A DNA stretch of 64,000 nucleotides from a candidate division KSB3 bacterium. GTDB taxonomy: Bacteria > Moduliflexota > Moduliflexia > Moduliflexales > Moduliflexaceae. Shown here one piece after another: positions 44,416 through 53,393 of this stretch. The translations under genes and the position numbers were made by a program. Each line of letters opens with the position of its first letter. Positions within the stretch are counted from its first letter, which is position 1. The notes beneath the pieces are model-generated. The model was given only the letters and a program-made list of their open reading frames with translations, searched no databases and was not told the origin of the DNA. The stretch is from contig PDSJ01000013.1 in NCBI GenBank assembly GCA_002748425.1, positions 62,001 to 126,000 on the forward strand, given 5' to 3'.

Positions 44416-44443
44416 ACATTACTGTCACTTTGAGTTTTGTCAA
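44416..44443 (-). promoter_or_regulatory. promoter of the lptC-lptA-lptB-rpoN-hpf-pts operon
   Basis: On the minus strand TTGACA (complement of 44438-44443) and TAATGT (complement of 44416-44421) with a 16-base spacer, about 130 bases before lptC. Confidence 0.6.
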
Positions 44444-44517
44444 GTGATTTTCTTGAGACATTAGCGTTGACCAGACGCTTCACAACTTCCGGCTCCAGCA
44501 GCTTGAGATCCGAGTAC

Positions 44518-44553
44518 AAAAAAAAGGAACAGAGAAAAACTCTCTGTTCCTTT
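44518..44553 (-). terminator. Rho-independent terminator of groESL
   Basis: AAAGGAACAGAGA (44523-44535) pairs perfectly with TCTCTGTTCCTTT (44541-44553). On the minus strand the hairpin is followed by a run of T (complement of 44518-44525). Confidence 0.9.
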
Positions 44554-44578
44554 CCGTTGCATACGTTTCAGTGATATT

Positions 44579-46258
<1,680 letters not shown>

Positions 46259-46297
46259 TTACTTCGTGAATGCCCATTTCAAAAAAATCAGCAGTAC

Positions 46298-46588
46298 TTA
46301 TCCTAAAATACCGAGAATATCATCTTCCCGCATAATGATGTAATCTTCGTCATCAATTTTCACATCGGTTCCTGCATATTTGCCGAACAGGATTTTGTCG
46401 CCGGCTTTGACGGTCATCGCCTGGGCGCTTCCATTATCAAGAGTTTTTCCCGGACCGACAGCAATCACTTCGCCCTCTTGGGGTTTTTCTTTTGCAGTAT
46501 CAGGAATAATAATCCCACCCACACTGGTCTGCTCTTTCGCTTCAAGTCGTTTTACAAGTACACGATCGTTTAAAGGACGAATATTCAT
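46298..46588 (-). CDS. groS: co-chaperonin GroES
   Basis: A 96-residue lid of the GroEL chamber. '[16 protein letters not shown]' begins the beta-barrel, '[16 protein letters not shown]' is the mobile loop that docks to GroEL, and '[11 protein letters not shown]' ends it. ATG 46588 with GGAGGT 6 bases upstream is preferred over ATG 46645, which would lie inside the CIRCE operator. Confidence 0.98.
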   Translation of the reverse strand: MNIRPLNDRVLVKRLEAKEQTSVGGIIIPDTAKEKPQEGEVIAVGPGKTLDNGSAQAMTVKAGDKILFGKYAGTDVKIDDEDYIIMREDDILGILG

Positions 46589-46634
46589 AACGCTACCTCC
46601 AAATAGGTTAATAAATGTTATTTCAGATTTTTTG

Positions 46635-46661
46635 TTAGCACTCACTTGATCTGAGTGATAA
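46635..46661 (-). promoter_or_regulatory. CIRCE operator (HrcA binding site) of groESL
   Basis: TTAGCACTC (46635-46643), a 9-base spacer, and GAGTGATAA (46653-46661). This matches the consensus TTAGCACTC-N9-GAGTGCTAA with a single difference (A for C). It lies between the groES ribosome site and the probable promoter (TTGATT and TATTTT on the minus strand near 46675-46700). HrcA repression with heat-shock induction is expected. Confidence 0.92.
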
Positions 46662-46803
46662 CAATACGTAAAATATATTTTTGCCCAAAAAAATCAAGTC
46701 TTAAATAGCATTATTTCACATTGTCAGAAAAAAAAATTAACAAATATCAATGTTTTTATCGCTTTTTTAGCCTTTTTTACACTTTTTTAATGAGATACAG
46801 TAT

Positions 46804-47010
46804 ATGAACGATTATAGTCGAGCTGTGACACTCGAAATTCTCTTGACACAGCGGGCAGACAAAATCAAACTCTGCAGTGCAGCACAAGAAAAATCCTGCC
46901 AACGCGGCCCTGCTCTGGGGCACAAAGAAGAACGAAATTATTGTGCAGAAGGCTGCCAGGCGGTACATCTGAATGTTGTTTCATGCGTCTCACTCCAAGA
47001 GGAGCTGACA
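46804..47010 (+). other. in-frame open stretch upstream of psd, probably leader
   Basis: The psd frame stays open for 69 codons upstream, from ATG 46804. This part has five cysteines and no similarity to phosphatidylserine decarboxylases, and the strong ribosome site is at the downstream ATG 47011. A TTGACA at 46842-46847 suggests that transcription starts within it. It is most likely untranslated. Confidence 0.4.
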
Positions 47011-47910
47011 ATGCAGGGAATATATTATATCGATCGACATAGTGGAGCTCTCCGGCAGGAAATTGTTCCTGGAGAGCGGTGGCTGCAATGGTTATATCAG
47101 ACCCCTGTCGGCACATTGACCTTACATGCGGTCGTAAAACGAGCATTTTTGAGTCAGTGGTATGGCTGGTTGATGAATCGACCTGCCTCACGCTCGAAGA
47201 TTAAGGAATTTGTCGAAAGCCTGAACATCGATCTACACGAGACACGACGGCCTCTCAGTGACTTTAACACCTTTAACGAATTCTTTATCCGCGAACTCAC
47301 ACCGGAGGCCAGACCGATCGATCGCGATCCCGATGCGATCGTATCGCCTGCGGATGGAAAAGTGCTGGCCTTCAGCGCGATGTCGGATCTGGAGAGCTTT
47401 TTTGTTAAAGGGCAGGAGTTCTCAAAGGAAAAACTCTTAAAGGATCGAGTGCTGCGCGAAAAATTCGCCGACGGCCCCCTCATCATAATCCGACTGGCGC
47501 CGGGAGATTATCATCGCATTCATTTTCCGACAGATGGATACATCTCCGCCTCAACACGCATTCACGGCAATTATTATTCCGTATCGCCCTATGCCGTCAA
47601 ACAACGGCTGAGGATTTACTGGGAAAATGTCCGTGAGTATAGCATCCTGGAGAGTCCTTCAGTCGGTGCGATGCTGATCTGTGAAGTCGGCGCGACTCTG
47701 GTCGGCTCGATCGTACAGAATTATACACCTGAAACTGATGTGCTCAAGGGCTGTGAAAAAGGCTGGTTCGCATTCGGCGGCTCCACCGTGATCCTGCTCT
47801 TCGAAGCCGGCCGTATCCGGATCGATCGCGATCTTGCAGAGCACAGCTCAGACGGCTATGAAACCAGCATCAAGATGGGCGAACGCCTGGCATGCGCACT
47901 CAGCAGCTAA
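47011..47910 (+). CDS. psd: phosphatidylserine decarboxylase proenzyme
   Basis: Makes phosphatidylethanolamine from phosphatidylserine at the inner membrane. The 299-residue proenzyme has 'NTFNEFFIRELTPEARPI', 'SPADGKVLAF', the 'PGDYHRIHFP' His motif and the self-cleavage site GGST in 'FAFGGSTVILLF'; cleavage before S258 creates the pyruvoyl group and a small alpha chain of about 42 residues. E. coli has LGST; GGST is usual in another large subgroup. GAGGAG lies 6 bases before ATG 47011. With the acyltransferase at 12.4 kb it belongs to phospholipid synthesis. Confidence 0.95.
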   Translation: MQGIYYIDRHSGALRQEIVPGERWLQWLYQTPVGTLTLHAVVKRAFLSQWYGWLMNRPASRSKIKEFVESLNIDLHETRRPLSDFNTFNEFFIRELTPEARPIDRDPDAIVSPADGKVLAFSAMSDLESFFVKGQEFSKEKLLKDRVLREKFADGPLIIIRLAPGDYHRIHFPTDGYISASTRIHGNYYSVSPYAVKQRLRIYWENVREYSILESPSVGAMLICEVGATLVGSIVQNYTPETDVLKGCEKGWFAFGGSTVILLFEAGRIRIDRDLAEHSSDGYETSIKMGERLACALSS

Positions 47911-48193
47911 TCTGAACAGCTTTCGCGACAGACCGTCCGAATCTGCATTTGGGCTCCCTGTTGTTCTGCCCAGCATGAGGACTCATGAGAGCTCTCACAA
48001 TCGGCAAACCCGAGCCGATGCCACAATTTCTCATTCCAATGCTTGACAGATCGATGCTTCTCAACGACAATGAAAAGTGCACAAAGATGCACGGACGGGC
48101 CAGAAAATAACGAACTGCGTTTTAACGGCAAAGACGCTTGGGACCAAAGCCATGCTTTCGTGTTGTCATTGCCGTTTGAGAGGAGGATAACTT

Positions 48194-49003
48194 GTGACAA
48201 AGCCTGTAATTGTTCTCACCAATGACGACGGCATCCATTCCCCTGGTCTGCACGCAGCCGTTGAAGCCATGCTCCCTTTCGGCAGACTCATCGTCGTTGC
48301 CCCGACCAGACAGCAAACCGCTATGGGGCGCAGCTTTTGGGGAGACCAGAAGGAATTTTTTCATCCGATCGATTTTCAGGCAGGCGACACACAGATTGAA
48401 GCCTATCACTGCGACTGTTCTCCAGCCTTGATCGTCGAACATGCCATGAATACCCTTTTTCTCAATGCTCCGCCGGATTTGCTGCTGTCAGGGATTAACT
48501 ACGGGGAAAATCTCGGCACCGACACCACCCTCTCCGGAACAGTGGGAGCGGCCTTGCAAGCCGCTGACATGAAAATACCGGCGCTGGCAGTGTCGTTACA
48601 AACGGATTTCAGCTACCATTTCAGCTACGGTGAGGTCGACTGGAGCGCTGCCAAGCATTTTCTGGCACACTTTGCCAGCTATATGCTCGAACAGCCGCTG
48701 CCTGGAGAGGTGGACGTGCTGAAAGTCGATGTCCCGCAAGACGCAAGCCCTGAAACAGCCTGGCGCATAACCAGGCTGGCGCGGCACATGCATTTTTCCA
48801 CCTATGTCAAAAATCCATCTCAAAGCAGTCCGATCAGCGACACAGAATTGTGCGCCGATCTGAATGAATCAGAGCTCTCCACCGACTCCGATATTTACGC
48901 GCTGATGGTGGACAAAGTGGTCTCGGTCACACCGCTCACCCTCGACATGACATCGCGAATCGACCTGAAAGACCTGGAGCAGAGCATTCGACATACCCAA
49001 TAA
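48194..49003 (+). CDS. surE: 5'/3'-nucleotidase SurE
   Basis: Metal-dependent phosphatase acting on nucleoside monophosphates and short oligonucleotides. The 269-residue protein begins 'VIVLTNDDGIHSPGL' with the metal-binding D11-D12 pair and has 'LLLSGINYGENLGTDTTLSGTVGAALQA'. The third metal-site region is changed from the common ERSG to TRQQTAMGRS. The start is GTG 48194 with a perfect AGGAGG 7 bases upstream. The 283-base gap after psd holds nothing recognisable, so it may have its own promoter. Confidence 0.92.
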   Translation: MTKPVIVLTNDDGIHSPGLHAAVEAMLPFGRLIVVAPTRQQTAMGRSFWGDQKEFFHPIDFQAGDTQIEAYHCDCSPALIVEHAMNTLFLNAPPDLLLSGINYGENLGTDTTLSGTVGAALQAADMKIPALAVSLQTDFSYHFSYGEVDWSAAKHFLAHFASYMLEQPLPGEVDVLKVDVPQDASPETAWRITRLARHMHFSTYVKNPSQSSPISDTELCADLNESELSTDSDIYALMVDKVVSVTPLTLDMTSRIDLKDLEQSIRHTQ

Positions 49004-49039
49004 GGACTCTGTGGACGCATTCCATTCGCACCGGAGTCC
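49004..49039. terminator. hairpin between convergent surE and uspA-like genes
   Basis: GGACTC (49004-49009) pairs with GAGTCC (49034-49039) immediately after the surE stop. There is no T run; it may serve both strands. Confidence 0.3.
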
Positions 49040-49047
49040 ATCGCCAT

Positions 49048-49563
49048 CTAGACCGAGCTCGCTTCGGGGTCGTCTTTAGCAGAGATCGGCACCACCAGGA
49101 CCGGACGCCTGCTGCGGCGCAGCACTTTTTCGACCGTACTGCCCAGGAAGGTGTAGGCCAGACGCCCTTTACTGTGGTCGCCCATGACCAAAATATCGCA
49201 ATCGATACGATCGGCGGTATCGAGAATTTCTGAGACCGGATCGCCTTCGTGCACGTAGATCGAGGCCACCAAACCGCTTTCGTCGGGATCTTCCCTCAAC
49301 TCTTTGCGCAAAAAGGCTTTCAGGCGTTCCAGAATGCCGTCAATGATTTCATCTTCCCGTTCTTTGACAAGCCCCTGATAGGCAGTCTCACCCATACGGA
49401 TGAGGATCGGGACTTCCATGGCCGGATCGATATTCTTCAGAACATGCAGAATTGTAATACGGCCTTCGAAGGTCTTGGCTAACTGCAGCGCATAGCGAAA
49501 AACTTGCGATGCGTTCTTTGACAAATCCGTTAGGTATAAAATATTTTTAACTGTTGGTAACAT
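49048..49563 (-). CDS. universal stress protein (UspA family), TRAP-associated
   Basis: A 171-residue single Usp domain: 'NILYLTDLSKNASQVFRYALQLA' start, 'GRITILHVL', 'DILVMGDHSKGRLAYTFLGSTVEKVLRRS' and 'RPVLVVPI' end. The ATP-loop G-x-x-G-x9-G-S/T is recognisable but with altered spacing. It lies 128 bases downstream of a TRAP permease on the same strand. In Halomonas the Usp protein TeaD is encoded with the TeaABC TRAP transporter and regulates it, so a similar role is likely. ATG 49563 is preferred over 49590 by family alignment; ribosome sites are weak. Confidence 0.88.
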   Translation of the reverse strand: MLPTVKNILYLTDLSKNASQVFRYALQLAKTFEGRITILHVLKNIDPAMEVPILIRMGETAYQGLVKEREDEIIDGILERLKAFLRKELREDPDESGLVASIYVHEGDPVSEILDTADRIDCDILVMGDHSKGRLAYTFLGSTVEKVLRRSRRPVLVVPISAKDDPEASSV

Positions 49564-49691
49564 AAAGGGTTCACAGGGGTGACAGCCCATACTGAGATGA
49601 GATGCTCTGCCGGGGCGACGCCTCTTGGAAGCTTTTCATAACATCGTGGGCGGTGACCCCTGAAAAATGGGATTCAGCATATTTCACAGTG

Positions 49692-51800
49692 TCAAATGTA
49701 TGCTGCCGGCAACGCCGCCCGATCGCTACGCGGCTTTTGCAAGATATACACCAGGGCGTAGACCATCAATCCAAGCGTATAGACTGCGAATTTTCCCCAA
49801 GCAGGACCAAAAGACAAAAGGTCAGCAAAAAAGTAAGGCCGCATCAACATCGCCACCACAAGCAGCAGTAACACTGATTCATAGAGGCGGTTTTTTGCAA
49901 TAAAATAATTTTGCGTTACATTGGCAAAGGCAAACATCGCCGCCGTCGCTGTGAGAAAGATTAACACAATTTGTCCCCAGGAATACACGTTCCACAAAAG
50001 CAAATCGGTGTTGAACACGAACATAAAGGGTAGGAGCGCAGTGCGAATATCGTAGAGAAAGCCCTGAATGCCGGTTGGAATCGGGTCCGACTTGGCGATT
50101 GCTGCTGCCGCGTAGGCCGCCAGGCCTACCGGCGGAGTGTCATCGGCTAAAATACCGAAGAAAAAAACAAAAAGATGGGCCGCGATCAAGGGGACCGCAA
50201 GGCCGTAGTCACCAGCTAAGCGCACGATCACAGGCGCCGTCAGGGTGGCCATCACCACATAATTGGCTGTAGTGGGCAATCCCATGCCTAAAATCAGGCT
50301 GACAACGGCGGTGATGATGAGCAGCAGGATTAAATTTCCTCCGGCAAGCTGATCGATGACTTCCGTCAGCATGTTGCCCAGGCCAAGAGAGACGACGCCG
50401 ACAATGATTCCGGCTGTCCCGACTGCCACGCCGATGCCCATCATATTCCGGCCGCCGGCCACCAAAGAGTCCCAGATTTGGAACAGACCGTCCAGCAGCC
50501 CCTTCTGAAGAGGCTCACCTCTGCGGTGGAACTCAAGCGCGCTTTTAATCAGCATCAAGCCCATGAGGATTGTAATAGCGTAAAAGGCAGCCATCTGCGG
50601 CGTTCTTCGAACGATCATTAACTGGTAAATAAGAAAAATCAGCGGGATAAAATAGTACAGACCACTTAACAGGAGTGTGAAAAAATTCGGGAGTTCTTCC
50701 TTTGCAATCCCCTTTAGACCAAGTTTTCCCGCTTCAAGATGGGTGATATAAATCAAGGCCGCGTAGGAAACAACCGCCGGGACAAATGCGGCTCGAACAA
50801 CATCGAAATAATTCATATTACAATATTCGGCAATAATGAAGGCTGCTGCTCCCATAATGGGCGGCATAAGTTGCCCGTTGGTGCTGGCGGCGACTTCGAC
50901 GGCAGCGGCTTTTTGGGCAGGATAGCCGACTTTCTTCATGATCGGAATGGTAAACGTTCCAGTAGTCACCGTGTTGGCAATGCTGGAGCCAGAAATCAAA
51001 CCAGTCAAGCCGCTGGCGAGGACAGCTGCTTTTGCCGGGCCGCCACGAAATCGGCCAACGAGACTTAACGCTAATTGCACGAAATATTGCCCGCCGCCGG
51101 CTTTATCGAGCATCGCTCCCAGCAGGACAAACAAAAACACCACTGTCGCGACCACATCCAGTGGAATACCGTAAATTCCTTCGGTCGACAACGTGAGCTG
51201 CCCTAAAAGACGAGCGAGACTGGCCGGTTTAATCCATAATAATTCCGGAATGATCGGACTCGTCCCGAATAAGATGTAGAAAATAAAGAGGGTGGCCACG
51301 ACACTGAGGGCCGGACCGATCGAACGGCGCGCCGCTTCCAGCAGCAACACCAGCAATATCATGCCGACGACGATATCGCGTGTCAGAAAGGCCCCCTGCC
51401 TCGCGCTGATTCCTTCATAATCCAGAATAATATACAACGCCGTGAACGCTCCAAGCACTGCGCAGACCCAATCATTAACCGGAATCGCTCGCTTGTGTGA
51501 CAAGAATGACAAAATACCGCTGAAACGGCGTTTTTTAACAGTTGGATAACTGAGATAGACCAAGGCGATCGCAAACGCCAGATGAATCGCCCGCGTATAT
51601 AACGCACTGAGTAAAATAAATTTGGGCAGTGCCAGTTGAAAAAGGGACCAGCAGCCAGCAATTAATGTGATCAACAGTTGAACTCTGCCGCTGACCTTCC
51701 GCGATCCGCATTCCGATTCCTGGGCGATCTTCTCCGCAAGAGCAACAACGCGTTTTTCGGGATGCTCCCGACCGAGATCCTTCCCTTCCTGTTGAGACAT
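49692..51800 (-). CDS. TRAP transporter, fused 4TM/12TM permease (TAXI type)
   Basis: Ion-gradient-driven importer. The 702-residue inner-membrane protein joins the small (DctQ-like) and large (DctM-like) subunits, the usual state for TAXI-TRAP systems. The large part carries 'GGPAKAAVLASGLTGLISGSSIANTVTTG' and 'NGQLMPPIMGAAAFIIAEY', with 'GMGLPTTANYVVMATLTAPV' and 'LADDTPPVGLAAYAAAAIA' later. ATG 51800 with AAGGAG 8 bases upstream is preferred over 51818. The receptor gene lies upstream across a hairpin. The substrate is unknown; characterised TAXI systems take C4/C5-dicarboxylates and related compounds. Confidence 0.93.
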   Translation of the reverse strand: MSQQEGKDLGREHPEKRVVALAEKIAQESECGSRKVSGRVQLLITLIAGCWSLFQLALPKFILLSALYTRAIHLAFAIALVYLSYPTVKKRRFSGILSFLSHKRAIPVNDWVCAVLGAFTALYIILDYEGISARQGAFLTRDIVVGMILLVLLLEAARRSIGPALSVVATLFIFYILFGTSPIIPELLWIKPASLARLLGQLTLSTEGIYGIPLDVVATVVFLFVLLGAMLDKAGGGQYFVQLALSLVGRFRGGPAKAAVLASGLTGLISGSSIANTVTTGTFTIPIMKKVGYPAQKAAAVEVAASTNGQLMPPIMGAAAFIIAEYCNMNYFDVVRAAFVPAVVSYAALIYITHLEAGKLGLKGIAKEELPNFFTLLLSGLYYFIPLIFLIYQLMIVRRTPQMAAFYAITILMGLMLIKSALEFHRRGEPLQKGLLDGLFQIWDSLVAGGRNMMGIGVAVGTAGIIVGVVSLGLGNMLTEVIDQLAGGNLILLLIITAVVSLILGMGLPTTANYVVMATLTAPVIVRLAGDYGLAVPLIAAHLFVFFFGILADDTPPVGLAAYAAAAIAKSDPIPTGIQGFLYDIRTALLPFMFVFNTDLLLWNVYSWGQIVLIFLTATAAMFAFANVTQNYFIAKNRLYESVLLLLVVAMLMRPYFFADLLSFGPAWGKFAVYTLGLMVYALVYILQKPRSDRAALPAAYI

Positions 51801-51970
51801 ATGCACAACTCCTTTCAAGTCTTCTCTTGTTGTTCTTCACCGCAGAGAGACAACACACAAAAACAACCCTTTGCAAAATTTCAGCAACGTAATTAATACT
51901 TAAAATGGCGGTAACAAATGGCAAAAACCGGGATGAGAAACAGACACGACTGGTAGAGCTTCAAGAAAAG

Positions 51971-51996
51971 CACCCGGAGGGATGCTCCTCCGGGTG
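51971..51996 (-). terminator. intercistronic hairpin between TRAP receptor and permease genes
   Basis: CACCCGGAGG (51971-51980) pairs with CCTCCGGGTG (51987-51996), 6-base loop. On the minus strand the following bases are CTTTTCTTG, a weak T tract. Partial termination here would give more receptor than permease, as is common in binding-protein operons. Confidence 0.6.
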
Positions 51997-52017
51997 TCGG
52001 CGGATGGTAATCGTTCG

Positions 52018-53010
52018 TTACATCATGCCAACCTCTTTATAGTATTTCATCGCGCCAGGATGAATCGGAGCACTTAGTCCCTCCAGCATGTTCTCTCTGG
52101 TCAAGACAGAGTAGGCCGGGTGCAATGTTTTAAAGACATCCAGGTTCTCGAAAATTTCTTTCGTAACCGCATACACCACATCATCGGGCACATCGGCGCT
52201 GGTCACAAGGGTGGCTTTCACACCAAGCGTCTTGACATCTTCATCATTGAGAGCTTGAGGATAGTTCCCCATATCGATCACTGATCGCGCATAATACGGA
52301 TATTTTTCAATCAGAGTGTCGAGTTCAGAACCGTCAATCGGGATAAAACGTACTTCGCGACGTCCGGACGTCGCTTCCTTAAAGGCGCCGTTGGGATGAC
52401 CAACAGTATAGAAGAACGCATCAATACGCCCGTCTTGCAGCATTTTCGGAGCCTCTGCGGCTTTCAGGCTTTCTGCGCTGAGATCGTTTTCAGGATCGAT
52501 CCCAAAAGCCCCCAGCACGTCGAGCGCATTCTGACGCTGCCCCGATCCAGGATTGCCGAGATTCACAGTAGCTCCCTTCAAATCTTCCAGGCTCATGATA
52601 TTACTGTCTCCAGCTGCAGCCAGAGTAATCGATTCGGGATGGATCGAACAGACTGCACGCAGCTTCTTCTGAGGTGTTCCTTCCCATTCCGCCAATCCTT
52701 TCACAGCCTGATATTGCCTGTCGGACTGGGCGATCCCGAATTCCAGATCTCCCGACATAACTGCATTAATGTTGAACACGGAACCACCAGTAGATTCAAC
52801 GGTGACTCGGAGCCCATATTCCTTTCTTTTTTGGTTGACGATCTTACTGATTGCGCCACCGGTCGGGTAATACACTCCGGTCACGCCGCCGGTTCCGATT
52901 GTCACGAACGTTGTCGCAGCCTGCGCATTGCCCGCCGGGCCCGCCATATCAAGAGCCGTCATAGCACACATCACAAGCCCTGCAAACGCGAATACGGTAA
53001 TTTTCTTCAT
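52018..53010 (-). CDS. TAXI family TRAP transporter solute-binding protein
   Basis: Periplasmic receptor, 330 residues. The signal peptide (about 1-32, core FAFAGLVMCAMTAL, cut after QA) is followed by 'VTIGTGGVTGVYYPTGGAISKIVN', the diagnostic N-terminus of TAXI receptors (only the GTGG...YYPTGG core is needed). 'GDLEFGIAQSD', 'VNLGNPGSGQRQNALDVL' and 'LQDGRIDAFFYTVGHPN' also fit. AAGGAG precedes ATG 53010. It is the first gene of a receptor-permease-Usp unit. Confidence 0.95.
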   Translation of the reverse strand: MKKITVFAFAGLVMCAMTALDMAGPAGNAQAATTFVTIGTGGVTGVYYPTGGAISKIVNQKRKEYGLRVTVESTGGSVFNINAVMSGDLEFGIAQSDRQYQAVKGLAEWEGTPQKKLRAVCSIHPESITLAAAGDSNIMSLEDLKGATVNLGNPGSGQRQNALDVLGAFGIDPENDLSAESLKAAEAPKMLQDGRIDAFFYTVGHPNGAFKEATSGRREVRFIPIDGSELDTLIEKYPYYARSVIDMGNYPQALNDEDVKTLGVKATLVTSADVPDDVVYAVTKEIFENLDVFKTLHPAYSVLTRENMLEGLSAPIHPGAMKYYKEVGMM

Positions 53011-53393
53011 GTGTTTTCTCCTTACTTTGAGCCAACGATACGCGTAATTAGATTGGGGCTGCCAGACAGATTCTGATTATTCTTCTGAAGTATTTCCCTG
53101 TGAACTGACAGCCCAGGACATACGCAGGAAACACTCCCTGCTGTTCTACAACTCAGCTCTGGAATGCAGATCTGCTTTAAGATCTTCTCTTCTGCACTCA
53201 CGAAGCTCTTTTTATCGGTCACGAGGCAAGTCCCCTCTTCTCATAAGCAGGGAGGAGAAAAGAGGAATGTCAAGAAAAAAATAACGATATTGTAATAATT
53301 TTTATCATTACCTACAACATTGACGATAATAAAGAAGAAACTCGGGCGCTCCTCCGAAGAATGGCATACCAGCAGACTTACGCAGAGAGACGT
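53011..53393. other. spacer between TRAP operon and PEP-CTERM gene
   Basis: 383 bases with no convincing gene. It includes a CCTCTTCTC (53234-53242)/GAGAAAAGAGG (53255-53265) hairpin with one bulge and, on the minus strand, a TTGACA (near 53270) that may start the TRAP operon, although the -10 is not clear. No T-rich terminator for the pectate-lyase-like gene was found. Confidence 0.4.

Noticed and set aside
46804..47010. N-terminal extension of phosphatidylserine decarboxylase
   Set aside because: The frame is open, but the text has no family similarity and the strong GAGGAG site is at ATG 47011.
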